Positions 51,806-62,166 of a DNA stretch of 64,000 bases are shown in pieces. The DNA lies in the NCBI GenBank assembly GCA_963750735.1, contig CAVVRY010000019.1, positions 682,001 to 746,000 on the forward strand, in the 5' to 3' direction. The first letter of the stretch is position 1; the number at the start of each line of letters is the position of its first letter. The notes beneath the pieces were generated by a model. That model was not told the DNA's origin. It worked only from the letters and a program-made list of their open reading frames with translations, and did no database searches. The translations under genes and the position numbers were made by a program. Source of the stretch: JANTGF01 sp963750735. GTDB taxonomy: Bacteria > Bacteroidota > Bacteroidia > Bacteroidales > VadinHA17.

Positions 51806-53995
51806 ATGAGTGAGGAAAGAGATAAAGCTATTCGTAGAGAATATCGAGGTTTATTAAGGGATTGCGGCAAACACATCAATGCAGATGACCTGAAAATAAT
51901 CAGGGAAGCACTTAATATTGTTATTCAATCAAGCGATAAAAGGATTGAGGAAAATACCGGACTACCGGTGGTTGTTTACTCCATTATGATTGCCAGAGTT
52001 ATAGCTGGTGAGTTAGGCTTAGGTAAAAATGCAATAGTTGGTGCTCTATTAACTGAGGTTGTTTCAGATTCAGATTTAACCCCAGCCGATATCATTACAA
52101 TTTTTGGATCTAATGTTGCTGAGTTGCTTAAAAGTTTATCGAAACTTTCAACTATTGATACTACTAAAACGGAGTTACAGGCTGATTCTTTCCGTAAACT
52201 AATATTAAATCTGGCTGGTGACGTACAGGTATTACTTATCAAATTTGCCGAGAGAATTGTTATGATGCGTAATCTTGACAATGCTGATAAAGAAACGCAG
52301 GTTCAGATATCAACAGAATCGAGATACATTCATTCGCCACTTGCACATCGATTGGGTCTCTACAATATTAAATCAGAGCTTGACGACCTTTCTTTAAAAT
52401 TTTTAGATACTGAGCATTATAATGAAATTACTGAGAAGTTAAAAGCTACAACAAGAGCCAGGAACCGATTTATACGTGAATTTGTAAAGCCAATAAATGA
52501 GAAATTGGAATTGCAGAAAATTGGCTGCGAAATAAAAGGCAGGTTAAAATCTGTTCACTCCATCTGGTCAAAAATGCAGAAACAGAAGGTAGATTTTGAG
52601 GAGGTATATGACCTTTTTGCCATTCGAATAATTGTCAAAAGTAAACCGGAACAGGAGAGATCATTGTGCTGGCAGGTTTACTCAATAGTAACAGATTTAT
52701 ATACTCCTAATCCTGAGAGGCTTAGGGATTGGATTTCTATCCCGAAAAACAATGGTTATGAGTCCCTGCATACTACTGTAGCAAGTCCAAAGGGTAGATG
52801 GGTTGAAGTTCAGATCAGAACTGAACGTATGAATGAAATTGCTGAAAAGGGATTTGCGGCACACTGGAAATACAAAGGAGCAAAGTCAGATAAACTGCTT
52901 GATGAGTGGCTTCAGACCATGCGTGAAACTCTGGAGTCTTCAGGTCAGGAGTCAAAGGATTTTGTTGATCAGGTAAAACTAGATTTATACTCTGATGAAA
53001 TATTTGTATTTACTCCAAGAGGTGATCTGAAAAGATTACCGAAAAATGCATCAGTTCTTGATTTCGCTTTTGAAATCCATTCTGAAGTAGGAGCAAAATG
53101 TACAGGGGGAAAAGTAAATAGTAAAAATGTATCTATTCGGCATATCCTGAAGAATGGAGATTTGGTTGAGATTGCTACTTCCAAGAATCAAAAACCAAAA
53201 ACTGACTGGTTGAAGTTTGTGGTTACCTCAAAAGCAAAATCGAAAATAAAACAAACCCTTAACGAGGAAAAAACTAAACAGGCGGATATAGGCAAAGAAA
53301 TTTTAAAACGAAGATTAAGGAACTGGAAAATCGGCTACAACGATTTAAATGTAAAGATTTTGTTAAATGCATATGATTTGAAATATGCTCAAGATCTATA
53401 TTATCTTATTAGTCAGGAAAAAATTGGTTTAAGTGGAATTAAAGAGGTTTTGACGAAAGATACAGAAAAAAATGTTCCACCAGAATCAAATAATACTGGT
53501 GCGAAAACAGTGGAGGCTCCTCCAGGTAAAGCATCTGAATACGATGAGTTACTCGAACTTGACAACAGGATTGCCAGTGTTGATTATAAGTTTGCTAAAT
53601 GCTGTAATCCGGCAATTGGAGATAGAATTTTTGGTTTTGTTACAGTAAATGAGGGGATAAAAGTTCATCGGATGGATTGTCCAAACGCAGAACAGCTGCT
53701 TGAAAAGTATCCCTATAGGATTATCCAGACAAAATGGTCTTCAGCAGTAAAGTCTGATATGTTTATTACAACTATTAAGGTTAATGGAAAGGATGATTTT
53801 GGAATTGTAAATAGAATTACGGAACTGATTGCAAATCAGCTTAGAATTACTATGCAATCCATAAATTTCTCAAGCAATCAAGGAAGGTTTGAAGGGGAAA
53901 TTCAGTTGAAGCTTTTGAGCAAAGAAGATCTGGATAGCGTAATAAGGAAAATATTGGTTATAAATGGTGTAACAAAGGTGACTCGTTTATCGTAA
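51806..53995 (+). CDS. RelA/SpoT-homologue (RSH), hydrolase motif lost, synthetase intact
   Basis: A 729-residue RSH protein. The N-terminal domain aligns with the ppGpp hydrolase, but the catalytic HD is Thr83-Glu84 (GALLTEVVSD) and the usual HP is Tyr58-Ser59, so hydrolysis is unlikely. The synthetase domain is intact (EVYDLFAIRIIVK, RLRDWISIPKNNGYESLHT, VEVQIRTERMNEIAEKGFAA in pieces). TGS (EIFVFTPRGDLKRLPKNAS), a zinc/CC domain (FAKCCNPAIGD) and ACT follow. The RLRD motif is the RxKD-like form of bifunctional enzymes, not the ExDD of E. coli RelA. It probably makes (p)ppGpp on starvation. A second, bifunctional RSH would be expected elsewhere. Confidence 0.92.
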   Translation: MSEERDKAIRREYRGLLRDCGKHINADDLKIIREALNIVIQSSDKRIEENTGLPVVVYSIMIARVIAGELGLGKNAIVGALLTEVVSDSDLTPADIITIFGSNVAELLKSLSKLSTIDTTKTELQADSFRKLILNLAGDVQVLLIKFAERIVMMRNLDNADKETQVQISTESRYIHSPLAHRLGLYNIKSELDDLSLKFLDTEHYNEITEKLKATTRARNRFIREFVKPINEKLELQKIGCEIKGRLKSVHSIWSKMQKQKVDFEEVYDLFAIRIIVKSKPEQERSLCWQVYSIVTDLYTPNPERLRDWISIPKNNGYESLHTTVASPKGRWVEVQIRTERMNEIAEKGFAAHWKYKGAKSDKLLDEWLQTMRETLESSGQESKDFVDQVKLDLYSDEIFVFTPRGDLKRLPKNASVLDFAFEIHSEVGAKCTGGKVNSKNVSIRHILKNGDLVEIATSKNQKPKTDWLKFVVTSKAKSKIKQTLNEEKTKQADIGKEILKRRLRNWKIGYNDLNVKILLNAYDLKYAQDLYYLISQEKIGLSGIKEVLTKDTEKNVPPESNNTGAKTVEAPPGKASEYDELLELDNRIASVDYKFAKCCNPAIGDRIFGFVTVNEGIKVHRMDCPNAEQLLEKYPYRIIQTKWSSAVKSDMFITTIKVNGKDDFGIVNRITELIANQLRITMQSINFSSNQGRFEGEIQLKLLSKEDLDSVIRKILVINGVTKVTRLS

Positions 53996-54115
53996 GAAAT
54001 TATAATATACAGGCTGATTCCCTGCAATGAAATTCCATTATTTCATAATCTAACATTTTGTATATTAGCAACTATTTTTAAGAGGACATGTTTAATATTT
54101 TGTAAACCATTACAT

Positions 54116-54922
54116 ATGAATCATTTATCGGATTTCCATAAATCTATTTCGAGGTATTTTTTAATTGTACCAGTTCTTCTAATCACCCTTGTTTTTGATT
54201 CCTGTGTTTCAAATAAACAGGCTGTCTATGTTCAAACTCAGGATGGAAAAGTTGTAAAACCCGATTTTCAACCATATCTGAAATCTACCAGAACCATTCA
54301 ACCTGATGATGAATTGTATATTCGGGTTAAAAGTGATGATGATTTAAATAATAATGTATCAATAAGCCGGGATGATACATATCTTGCAAATACAGATATA
54401 ACGCTGCTAACATATACGGTAAATGAACAGGGATTTATCAGATACCCCAACATTGGAGAAATAAAACTTCATAACCTGACTCTTGATGAGGCTGGAAAAG
54501 CCATGGAAAAGGCTTTGGTTGGATTTTTAAGTTACCCAACTGTAACAGTTAAATTCACTTTGAAGAATGTAACTGTATTAGGGGAGGTAAATAACCAGGC
54601 AGGTACTCATTTGATGAAAAGCAGATTAATATTTTTCAGGCCTTTGGTTATGCTGGTGATATTTCATATTATGGTAACCGTAAAAAAGTTATGTTGCTAA
54701 GAGAAGAGAATGATATTATAACACGTAATTATATTGATTTAACTAATGAATCTCTAATAGAATCTTATTATTTCTATGTACAGCCAGATGATGTTATTTA
54801 TGTTGAACCTTTGAAAGAAACGAGGATGGGGGATGCAGGCATTTCCTTTTGGCGTGTTATTATCCGCACTTTCTACACTTATGATAATTTTAACATATTT
54901 GCAGTTATACGGTAACAATTAA
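54116..54922 (+). pseudogene. wza: Wza-like polysaccharide export lipoprotein, two compensating frameshifts
   Basis: A polysaccharide export (Wza/OtnA-like) lipoprotein. The signal peptide ends at FDSC. The export domain follows with IQPDDELYIRVKSDDD, GFIRYPNIGEIKLHNL and TVLGEVNNQAG. After ACTCAT near 54611 a base is missing and the sequence continues DEKQINIFQAFGYAGD in another frame through VMLLREEND to DDVIYVEPLKETR. In the T4 run near 54850 a base is extra, after which GVLLSALSTLMIILTYLQLY ends at TAA 54920-54922. With both shifts the length is exactly 269 codons, normal for this family. It opens the outer-membrane channel for capsule export. Confidence 0.82.
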
Positions 54923-54954
54923 TAGCCTTAGGCAGAAGATTTAAATTTAACATA

Positions 54955-57353
54955 ATGACCAATCAAAAACATAATAAAGAAAACGAATATATTGATTTAA
55001 GAGCAATGCTCAAAGAGTTTTATAGGAATTGGTATCTTTTTGCATTTTCTATAATAGTTGCACTTGGATTTGCGTTTCATTATCAATAAATTTTCTCCTC
55101 CGGCTTATAAAGTAAGTTCATCCTTATTAATTTCAGGTGGAAGCAGCAGAAGGGCAGTAAACCGGTCAGAATTTATTGAAGGTCTGGAGTTGACATCACA
55201 AAGCAAAGAAATTCAGAATGAGATTATGGTTTTAAAGTCCCAACCACTTGTTGAAAATGTTGTGAAAGCATTAGGATTTAATGTAACCTATTATTCAAAA
55301 GCTGATTATTTACCTTATCGATTTGCAGGATTTAAACGATTAGGTAAATTTCTTTTAGAGAGATTTATAAAAATTCTCCCTATGAAGTTGTAATTGATCA
55401 AAGTAATTTTCAACCTGTAAATTTAAATTTTAATATAGATATTCTTAGCAATGAAGAATATTCATTAATGGTAAAAGCTGAAGATATTGAAGTATATGAT
55501 TATTCAAGTGATAGATTGGTTTATTAAGAAGATGATCAGAAAGATATTTTTATTAATGGTAGATTTAAGTTTGGTGAAGAAGTTAAAGGCCCAAATTATT
55601 CGTTTAAGGTATTTCTGAAATCAAGTTATAATAATGAATTTAAGGATAAAGATCTGTATTTCTCATTTAATAATATAAAAAGTTTGGCAGGTAGCTTTAA
55701 GAATGCCCTGGAAATTTTACCTTCGGATGAAAAAGCACAGTTGTAAACATTTCATTTGAAGGAGCTAATACAGGAAAATCTATTGAATTTGTAAATGGAA
55801 TTATGAGTGAATATTTACAGAAGGATCTGGCAAAGAAAAATTATCTGGCAATTTCAACAATTGAATATATTGATAAGCAAATTTCTGATATTTCAGATTC
55901 ATTAAGTATGACTGAAAGCGAACTGCAAAGTTTTAGAAGAAAGAATCAAGTAATGGATATTGATGCAAAATCGAGTCAGGTGGCTCAGCAGATTAGAGAA
56001 CTTGAGAATCAGAAAAATGAAAAGCAACAGGAATTGAGATTTTACCAGGAGCTTTCAAATCACTTTGAGGCAAGTAAGGATTCTCCAAACATACTTGCTC
56101 CATCATCAATGGGAGTAGATGATCCATGCTTAATAATATGATCCAGCAGCTTATCGAAAGAAATGTTGAAAAAAACACCCTGATTGACAGAAATCAACAA
56201 AGAAACCCACGATACAGAACACTTAACAGTACAAATTGAAGATTTGAAAAATTCAATTTCTGAGAATATTAAGTTTGTTATCAATAGTACTCAATTCTTC
56301 ATTAAATGAAATTAATTCAACTATTGCCACGATATAGGTATGAGGAAGGTAAACTACCTCAGACTCAAAGGGAATTACTTGAAATTACAAGGAGATTTGA
56401 CCTCAATGATGAGATTTATACTTTTTTACTTAGAAAAAGGGCCGAGGCTCAAATAGCCAAGGCTTCAAATTTGCCTGATAGTGAGATAATTGAGCCGGCA
56501 CAGTTAATTGGACAAACTTCACCAAGGACAAGAGAAATTATCTTCTTGCACTCTTTTCTGGATTCTTTATTCCATTTGTATTTCTACAATTAAAGAAAGC
56601 TTTAAATAACAGAATATCTGATAAAAAAGAGGTGACAAAAATTACTGATGTTCCAATTGTTGGTAAAATAATCCATAATATCGATAGTTCTTCCATTGTT
56701 TTGGCTACTGATCCAACCAGTCCAATATCTGATGCATATAGATCATTAAGAACAAATCTTGAGTTTTATACCAAAGGAAAGGAAAATGCGGTTATTCTGG
56801 TTACTTCAACCATGGGGAACGATGGAAAATCATTTACTAGTTTAAATCTTGCATCAAGTTTTGCTTTTAATGATAAGAAAACAATAGTTCTCGGTTTTGA
56901 TTTGCGAAAACCTAGTGAACTTTTTAAGGAATTTGGAACAGAAAATGTACCTGGTATAAGTTCATATTTAATTGGTAAGTCAGAAATTGAGGATCTGATA
57001 ATTAAAACACCTATAAACAATCTGGATCTTATACATGCCGGAGTCGTTCCTCCAAATTCTCTTGAACTCATATCTTCTGATAAAACCAATTTGATTATTA
57101 AAAAATTAAGGAGTATATATGATTACATAATTATTGATTCAGCTCCTGTTGGCCTATTGCCAGATGCATTTGTATTAATGAAACATTCTGATATAAATCT
57201 TATAGTTGTAAGACATAATTTTACTATTAAGGATTATTTTATTGAAACAATTCAGGATCTAGAAAAAAAGGAGTTGAAAATTTATTTCTTGTTTATAATG
57301 ATGAAACATTAGCTAAAAATGAATTAAGATATAAGCAATATTATCATAAGTAA
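54955..57353 (+). pseudogene. wzc: Wzc-like chain-length determinant/tyrosine kinase, nine indels and one stop
   Basis: About 800 residues in collinear pieces. The Wzz domain starts with RNWYLFAFSIIVALGF and continues KFSPPAYKVSSSLL; a coiled region has IEYIDKQISDISDSLSM; a second membrane helix GFFIPFVFL precedes the kinase with Walker A STMGNDGKSFTSLNLA and VLGFDLRKPSELF, and IDSAPVGLLPDAF. Single-base shifts occur near 55067, 55370, 55740, 56125, 56226, 56295, 56331, 56535 and 57279 (four +1, five -1), and an in-frame TAA sits at 55525-55527. The sum, 2399 nt, fits a full-length Wzc minus one base. It would control polymer length and export together with Wza. Confidence 0.82.
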
Positions 57354-57389
57354 TCTTTTATACAATTTGTTTAGGGGGATTTATTTAGA

Positions 57390-58606
57390 ATGGATACTAT
57401 TAAGAGATATTATTTTCTTACCCTTGCTTTTTTTCCATTGTTTCAGTTTATAACATATGAATATATAGATGGATTTAGTTTTACAATTTTTTATGGAGCA
57501 GTCGCTATTTTATTATATTTCCTTTTATTATTTTCTGGCGTAAACTTTAATTACAATAAGTATATTTTTCCCCTTGGTCTATTAGCTTTTTACTATTTTA
57601 TGTGGGATGTGGTTAATGGAGAATTAACCTCCTTGAATTCAATTGAAATAATAAACTACATTTATCACTTCAGGTGGTTTCATATTATCTTTTTTCTGAT
57701 ACTTGTAGAAGAATACAAAATTTGACAAAAAATATATACAATTTGTAATCGTAATATTTAAAATCACTATAATTTTTGCTTTTATAGTTACTTTGGTTCA
57801 ACTTTTCTTTGATCCTTTCTTTTTAACCCCAGATGAAACAATAATTCACTATTTTTCAAGAAGTCAGTATGAAATTCGTTTACAATCAATTTTTGGATAT
57901 ATTGGGTCAAATGAGGTAAGTTATTCATTCATACCGATAATTTCAGTTCTAATAGGATATTATAATGCCAATAATAAATCATTTGGACTATTGTGGCTTT
58001 TTATGGCCGGTGTTGTTTTTTTTGGCACAAAGACAAGATTTATATATTTAAACTATTTTATTATTTTATTACAATATCCATTGGTGACTGGGCTCAAAAT
58101 TAAAAATTCTATTAGGATTTTATTTTTAAGTCTTTTAGCTTCTATTGTTGTACTGTTTGTTTTACAGAATATTGGTTTTAACATTGATGAGTTTATCGAG
58201 AATAGGTTGCTTAGTAAAAGTGCTTCAACTCGAATTTTGGCCATTGAAATGTTTGTTAAATTCTTTCCTAATAATCCATTTTTGGTACTGGTATTCATGT
58301 TGGAGAAGATCTTTTAAGAGCCATAGGGGGACGTAGTTCGCAAATACACGTTGGCTATTTATCACACCTCTATGAATATGGAATTATAGGTACAATTATC
58401 CTTTTTTATTTTTTAATTCAATTATTGAAAAAATTATACATGGATTCAAGAGAAACACATTATATGGAAGCCTATTTGCTTTTATTACCGTTTTTGTGAC
58501 CAATTTAACGGTAGTGCATTTTTCAATATTTAATTATGGCCTATTGTTTGCCTTTATTTTTAACAAATACTTTAATGACCAATATATTTCAGAAAATATA
58601 TCTTAA
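57390..58606 (+). pseudogene. wzy: Wzy-like O-antigen/capsule polymerase, three frameshifts
   Basis: A polytopic protein of about 405 residues, rich in Phe, Ile and Tyr, in four collinear pieces. Segments include FPLFQFITYEYIDGFSFTIF, FGTKTRFIYLNYFIILLQY and the family-like loop FGTGIHVGEDLLRAIGGRS with HVGYLSHLYEYGIIGTII, which matches the C-terminal pattern of O-antigen ligase/polymerase proteins. Shifts lie near 57720 (+1), 58281 (-1, T5 run) and 58452 (-1). The last frame ends at TAA 58604-58606 and overlaps the wzx start. It would polymerise repeat units in the periplasm. Confidence 0.75.
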
Positions 58607-59961
58607 GATTACAAGGTCTTTTTCAGGTAAGCATAGTAGGACTAAAAAGGCTGGTAAGAATATAGTAGCTTCTTTTTTTATTAAGGGAATAAGTATTATT
58701 ATTGGCTTTATGTTGGTTCCGATGACTCTTGATTATCTTGATCAGACCCGATATGGTATTTGGATCACCATTTCATCCTTTCTAACCTGGTTTACCTTTT
58801 TTGAAGTTGGTCTAGGTAGCGGATTGAAAAATAAGCTTGCAGAGGCATTGGCAAGAAATGACTACCCTTTAGGGAAAATTTATGTAAGTACTACTTATGC
58901 CATTTTATCAATTGTAATCGGGGTAGTTGCTGTTATATTTTTCATTGCCAATAATTTTATTGATTGGACTAAAATCTTAAATACAGAAAAAGATCTTGCT
59001 TCTGATCTTACAGCATTGGCTGCTATTGTCTTCGGGTTTTTCTTTTTACGGTTTGTTATTAAGTTAATTGGTATAGTATTAATAGCTGATCAGAGGCCAG
59101 CAATTAATAACCTTTTTGGCCCCTTAGGTAATTTAATAGCCCTTATTGTTATTTATATATTAACTAAAACTACTTCTGGTTCATTGATCTATCTGGGACT
59201 TACACTTAGCATTAGCCCTTTACTTGTTATGATTGTAGCTAGTTTTTATTTTTATAGTAATGATTACAAGGCAATAGCCCCATCTATAAAATCAGTAAAA
59301 TTTATGTATGCCAGAAATTTATTAAGTCTGGGAGTTAAGTTTTTTGTGATCCAGGTTTCAGCATTGGTCTTATTTCATTCTGGTAATATTATAATATCTC
59401 AATTTTTTGGTCCGGCTCAGGTTACTCCATATAATATTGCTTTAAAATACTTTTCTATTCTTGGAATGGGCTTTTCAATCATAATGATGCCATTTTGGGC
59501 GGCTCATACCGAAGCTTGGGTGAAGAAGGATATTGCCTGGATTAATTCTACAATAAAGAACTTGATGAAAATTTGGGGGGGGTATTGCTAGTTGGTTTGG
59601 GATTGTATTTTGTTTCGGATTATTTCTTTGATATTTGGATAGGTAAGGACGAAATGAAAGAAATATATATTTCAGAAAGACTAAAAATACTAATGGTAGT
59701 TTATTTTGCTCTATTTAACTTTGGGGCTATATTTAATATGTTCATTAACGGATTGGAAAGTTACGTGTTCAAATGTGGTCTTTGACAATTGGGGCCATTA
59801 TTTTTATACCTATCTCAATATTATTTATTAAAGTATTTCATTGGGGGATAGAAAGTGTAGTAATTGCATCTATAATAGCGAATTTTTATTCTCCAATTAT
59901 AGCACCTATTCAATACAATAAAATAATAAAAGGCAAAGCTTATGGGATTTGGAATAAATAA
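58575..59961 (+). pseudogene. wzx: Wzx-like flippase (polysaccharide biosynthesis MATE-type), two frameshifts
   Basis: A flippase of about 462 residues. The start is ATG 58575 (MTNIFQKIYLKITRSFSGKH), overlapping the end of wzy. It has family segments such as GKNIVASFFIKGISIIIGFMLVPMTLDYL in pieces, TRYGIWITISSFLTWFTFFE and GLGSGLKNKLAEALARND. A G8 tract at 59575-59582 breaks the frame after MKIW; six or nine G would restore it to GVLLVGLGLYFV. A second shift lies near 59766, after which MWSLTIGAIIFIPISI leads to the end. It would flip lipid-linked repeats across the inner membrane. Confidence 0.8.
59575..59582 (+). repeat. G8 homopolymer tract inside wzx
   Basis: Eight consecutive G in an AT-rich gene. 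It is the longest G tract I noticed in the window and lies exactly where the wzx frame breaks. Such tracts slip easily in replication and in sequencing. Confidence 0.9.
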
Positions 59962-60623
59962 AATTGTAAAGCTTTTTTTTTCACCTAGGTATTTAGCTGC
60001 TAATATTAAGAAAATAAAGCTTAAAAGAAAGTACTGAGCAGATGGTCTAAAGATTGGACTTAATTCTAAAATCTAGTCAACTCTGCTGTTGGCAATTTTG
60101 TATCTTTAGGGAGCAAAGTTAAAATCGAAAATAGTACTTTAGGAGACCATACATATATAAATGCAAATACCACAGATAAGAAATACTAAATATTGGTAAA
60201 TTTTGCTCTATTGCCTCAGATGTGATTTTTGGCTTGGGAAGCATTCTATTGATATGGTATCAACACATCCAGCATTTTATTCAAAAATAAAGTTTATAAG
60301 ACTTATTCAGAAAAATGTATTTTGATGAATATGGCGAGATTATTATTGGAAATGATGTGTGGATTGGTGATGGTGCAGTTATTATGAATGGAATTACGAT
60401 TGGAAATGGTGCTATAATAGCAGCACGAGCTGTTGTTACAAAAGATGTCAAAGCATATTCAATTGTAGGAGGTATTCCTGCCAAAATTATTAAAATGAGG
60501 TTTGATGAGAATATAATCAACAAATTACAAGAAATAAGATGGTGGGACTGGGACGAAGAAAAACTTGAAAAGAATTTCAAGAAATTTCATAACCCCGAAG
60601 AGTTCATAAAATCATTTGCATAA
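59942..60623 (+). pseudogene. Hexapeptide-repeat acetyltransferase, several frameshifts and a stop
   Basis: A left-handed beta-helix acyltransferase broken in at least four places. The start is ATG 59942 (MGFGINKIVKLFFS, overlapping wzx). An in-frame TGA at 60035-60037 follows KLKRKY. Pieces NSAVGNFVSLGSKVKIENST and IGKFCSIASDVIFGLG carry hexapeptide turns. From about 60315 the frame is open: DEYGEIIIGNDVWIGDGAVI, TIGNGAIIAARAVVTKDV and YSIVGGIPAKIIKMRF, the CatB/WbbJ-type C-terminus. It would O- or N-acetylate a sugar of the repeat unit. Confidence 0.75.
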
Positions 60624-60658
60624 AAATTTGTTTTCAAGAATTTTAAATTAATAAAAAA

Positions 60659-61660
60659 ATGTTCAAAAATAAAACACTATTAATAACAGGAGGTACAGGA
60701 TCATTTGGTAATGCAGTTTTAAACCGATTTGTTGATTCTGATTTAAAGGAAATTAGGATCTTTAGCAGAGATGAAAAGAAACAGGATGACCTGCGTAAAA
60801 GGATAAATAATCCAAAAGTAAAATTTTATATTGGAGATGTAAGAGATTTTCGTTCAGTTGACAATGTGATGCGGGGTGTTGACCTGGTTTTTCATGCTGC
60901 AGCATTAAAGCAGGTTCCGTCATGTGAATTTTTCCCTGTGGAGGCAGTAAAAACAAATGTTTTAGGAGCAGAAAATGTTATTGAGGCGGCTATAAAGCAT
61001 GAAGCTAAGAATGTTGTTATATTAAGTACCGATAAGGCAGTTTATCCAATTAATGCTATGGGCCTTTCTAAAGCATTGATGGAAAAGGTTATGATTGCAA
61101 AATCCCGCAATGTAACAACTCCCGTATTATGTGGAACAAGATATGGCAATGTAATGGCAAGTAGAGGTTCTGTAATTCCCTTATTTGTTGATCAAATAAA
61201 ATCAGGAAAACCAATTACCATTACTGATCCAAATATGACACGCTTTATGATGACTCTTGAAGGAGCAGTTGACCTTGTATTATTTGCTTTTCAAAATGCA
61301 AATCCTGGTGATATGTTTGTACAAAAAGCTCCAGCAGCTACTATTGAGGTATTGGCTCAGGCGCTAAAGGAACTATATAACTCCAACAGCTCAATTAATG
61401 TAATTGGAACAAGGCATGGAGAAAAGTTATATGAAACATTGGTGAATCGCGAAGAGATGACCAAAGCTGAAGATCTTAAGAACTATTTTAGAATTCCTGC
61501 TGATACCCGAGATTTAAATTATGAACAGTATTTTTCAAAAGGTGAAGAAGATGTCTCAAAATATGAAGATTATCATTCACATAATACTACGAGGTTGGAT
61601 GTAGAAGGAACGAAACAATTATTGCTTCAGCTCGAATTCATAAGGAAAGATGTTTTATAA
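60659..61660 (+). CDS. capE: CapE/FnlA-like UDP-GlcNAc 4,6-dehydratase/5-epimerase
   Basis: A 333-residue short-chain dehydrogenase. The cofactor motif is ITGGTGSFGNAVLNRF, followed by FHAAALKQVPSCEFFPVEAV. The catalytic region reads STDKAVYPINAMGLSKALME, with Met in place of the usual Tyr of the YxxxK motif. This MxxxK form marks CapE/WbjB-type inverting dehydratases, in contrast to PseB-type enzymes. It turns UDP-GlcNAc into the first intermediate of UDP-L-FucNAc synthesis. The gene is fully intact although its neighbours upstream are not. capF and capG lie downstream. Confidence 0.92.
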   Translation: MFKNKTLLITGGTGSFGNAVLNRFVDSDLKEIRIFSRDEKKQDDLRKRINNPKVKFYIGDVRDFRSVDNVMRGVDLVFHAAALKQVPSCEFFPVEAVKTNVLGAENVIEAAIKHEAKNVVILSTDKAVYPINAMGLSKALMEKVMIAKSRNVTTPVLCGTRYGNVMASRGSVIPLFVDQIKSGKPITITDPNMTRFMMTLEGAVDLVLFAFQNANPGDMFVQKAPAATIEVLAQALKELYNSNSSINVIGTRHGEKLYETLVNREEMTKAEDLKNYFRIPADTRDLNYEQYFSKGEEDVSKYEDYHSHNTTRLDVEGTKQLLLQLEFIRKDVL

Positions 61661-61731
61661 TTATGCCTCATAGTTTGGATGGCTGTTATATAATATGGCA
61701 AATGATATAGCTTATATAATCTATTAATTTA

Positions 61732-62166
61732 ATGAGTGATCCATATTTAATTAAAGGAGGTATATATAGAGATAAACGTGGAGTCATCTCATTTGTTAAC
61801 GATTTTATATTTGATAACATTAAGAGGTTTTACATTATAACCCATACCGATTCATCTGAAGTGCGGGCATGGCAAGGACATAAATTTGAATCTAAGTATT
61901 TTTATTGTTTGAAGGGAAAATTTTTAGTGAATCTTGTAAAAATAAATGATTGGTCAAATCCATCAATGGAATTAGATGTGATTACATATAACCTGGAAGC
62001 TGAAATCAGTCAGGTATTATATATCCCACCAGGATATGCGAATGGTTTTAAGGCTACAACAAAGGATTCTCAACTTCTGGTATATTCTGATAAAACAACT
62101 GAAGAATCTAAAGATGATGATTATAGGTATGATGCGAATTATTGGTTTAACTGGCAAAAAGTATGA
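61732..62166 (+). CDS. RmlC-like cupin sugar epimerase-related protein
   Basis: A 144-residue cupin resembling dTDP-4-dehydrorhamnose 3,5-epimerase. It has KGGIYRDKRGVISFVNDF at the start, HTDSSEVRAWQGHKFESKYF with histidines in the barrel, CLKGKFLVNLVKINDW, and LYIPPGYANGFKATTKDSQL, the usual RmlC-type end. In other FucNAc-type loci a gene like this lies between capE and capF. It is intact and overlaps capF by the ATGA motif, so the two are translationally coupled. Confidence 0.8.
   Translation: MSDPYLIKGGIYRDKRGVISFVNDFIFDNIKRFYIITHTDSSEVRAWQGHKFESKYFYCLKGKFLVNLVKINDWSNPSMELDVITYNLEAEISQVLYIPPGYANGFKATTKDSQLLVYSDKTTEESKDDDYRYDANYWFNWQKV

Noticed and set aside
60035..60037. In-frame TGA in the acetyltransferase as selenocysteine or Trp recoding
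   Set aside because: No SECIS-like hairpin is evident, other genes use TGA as a normal stop, and the gene carries many frameshifts anyway.
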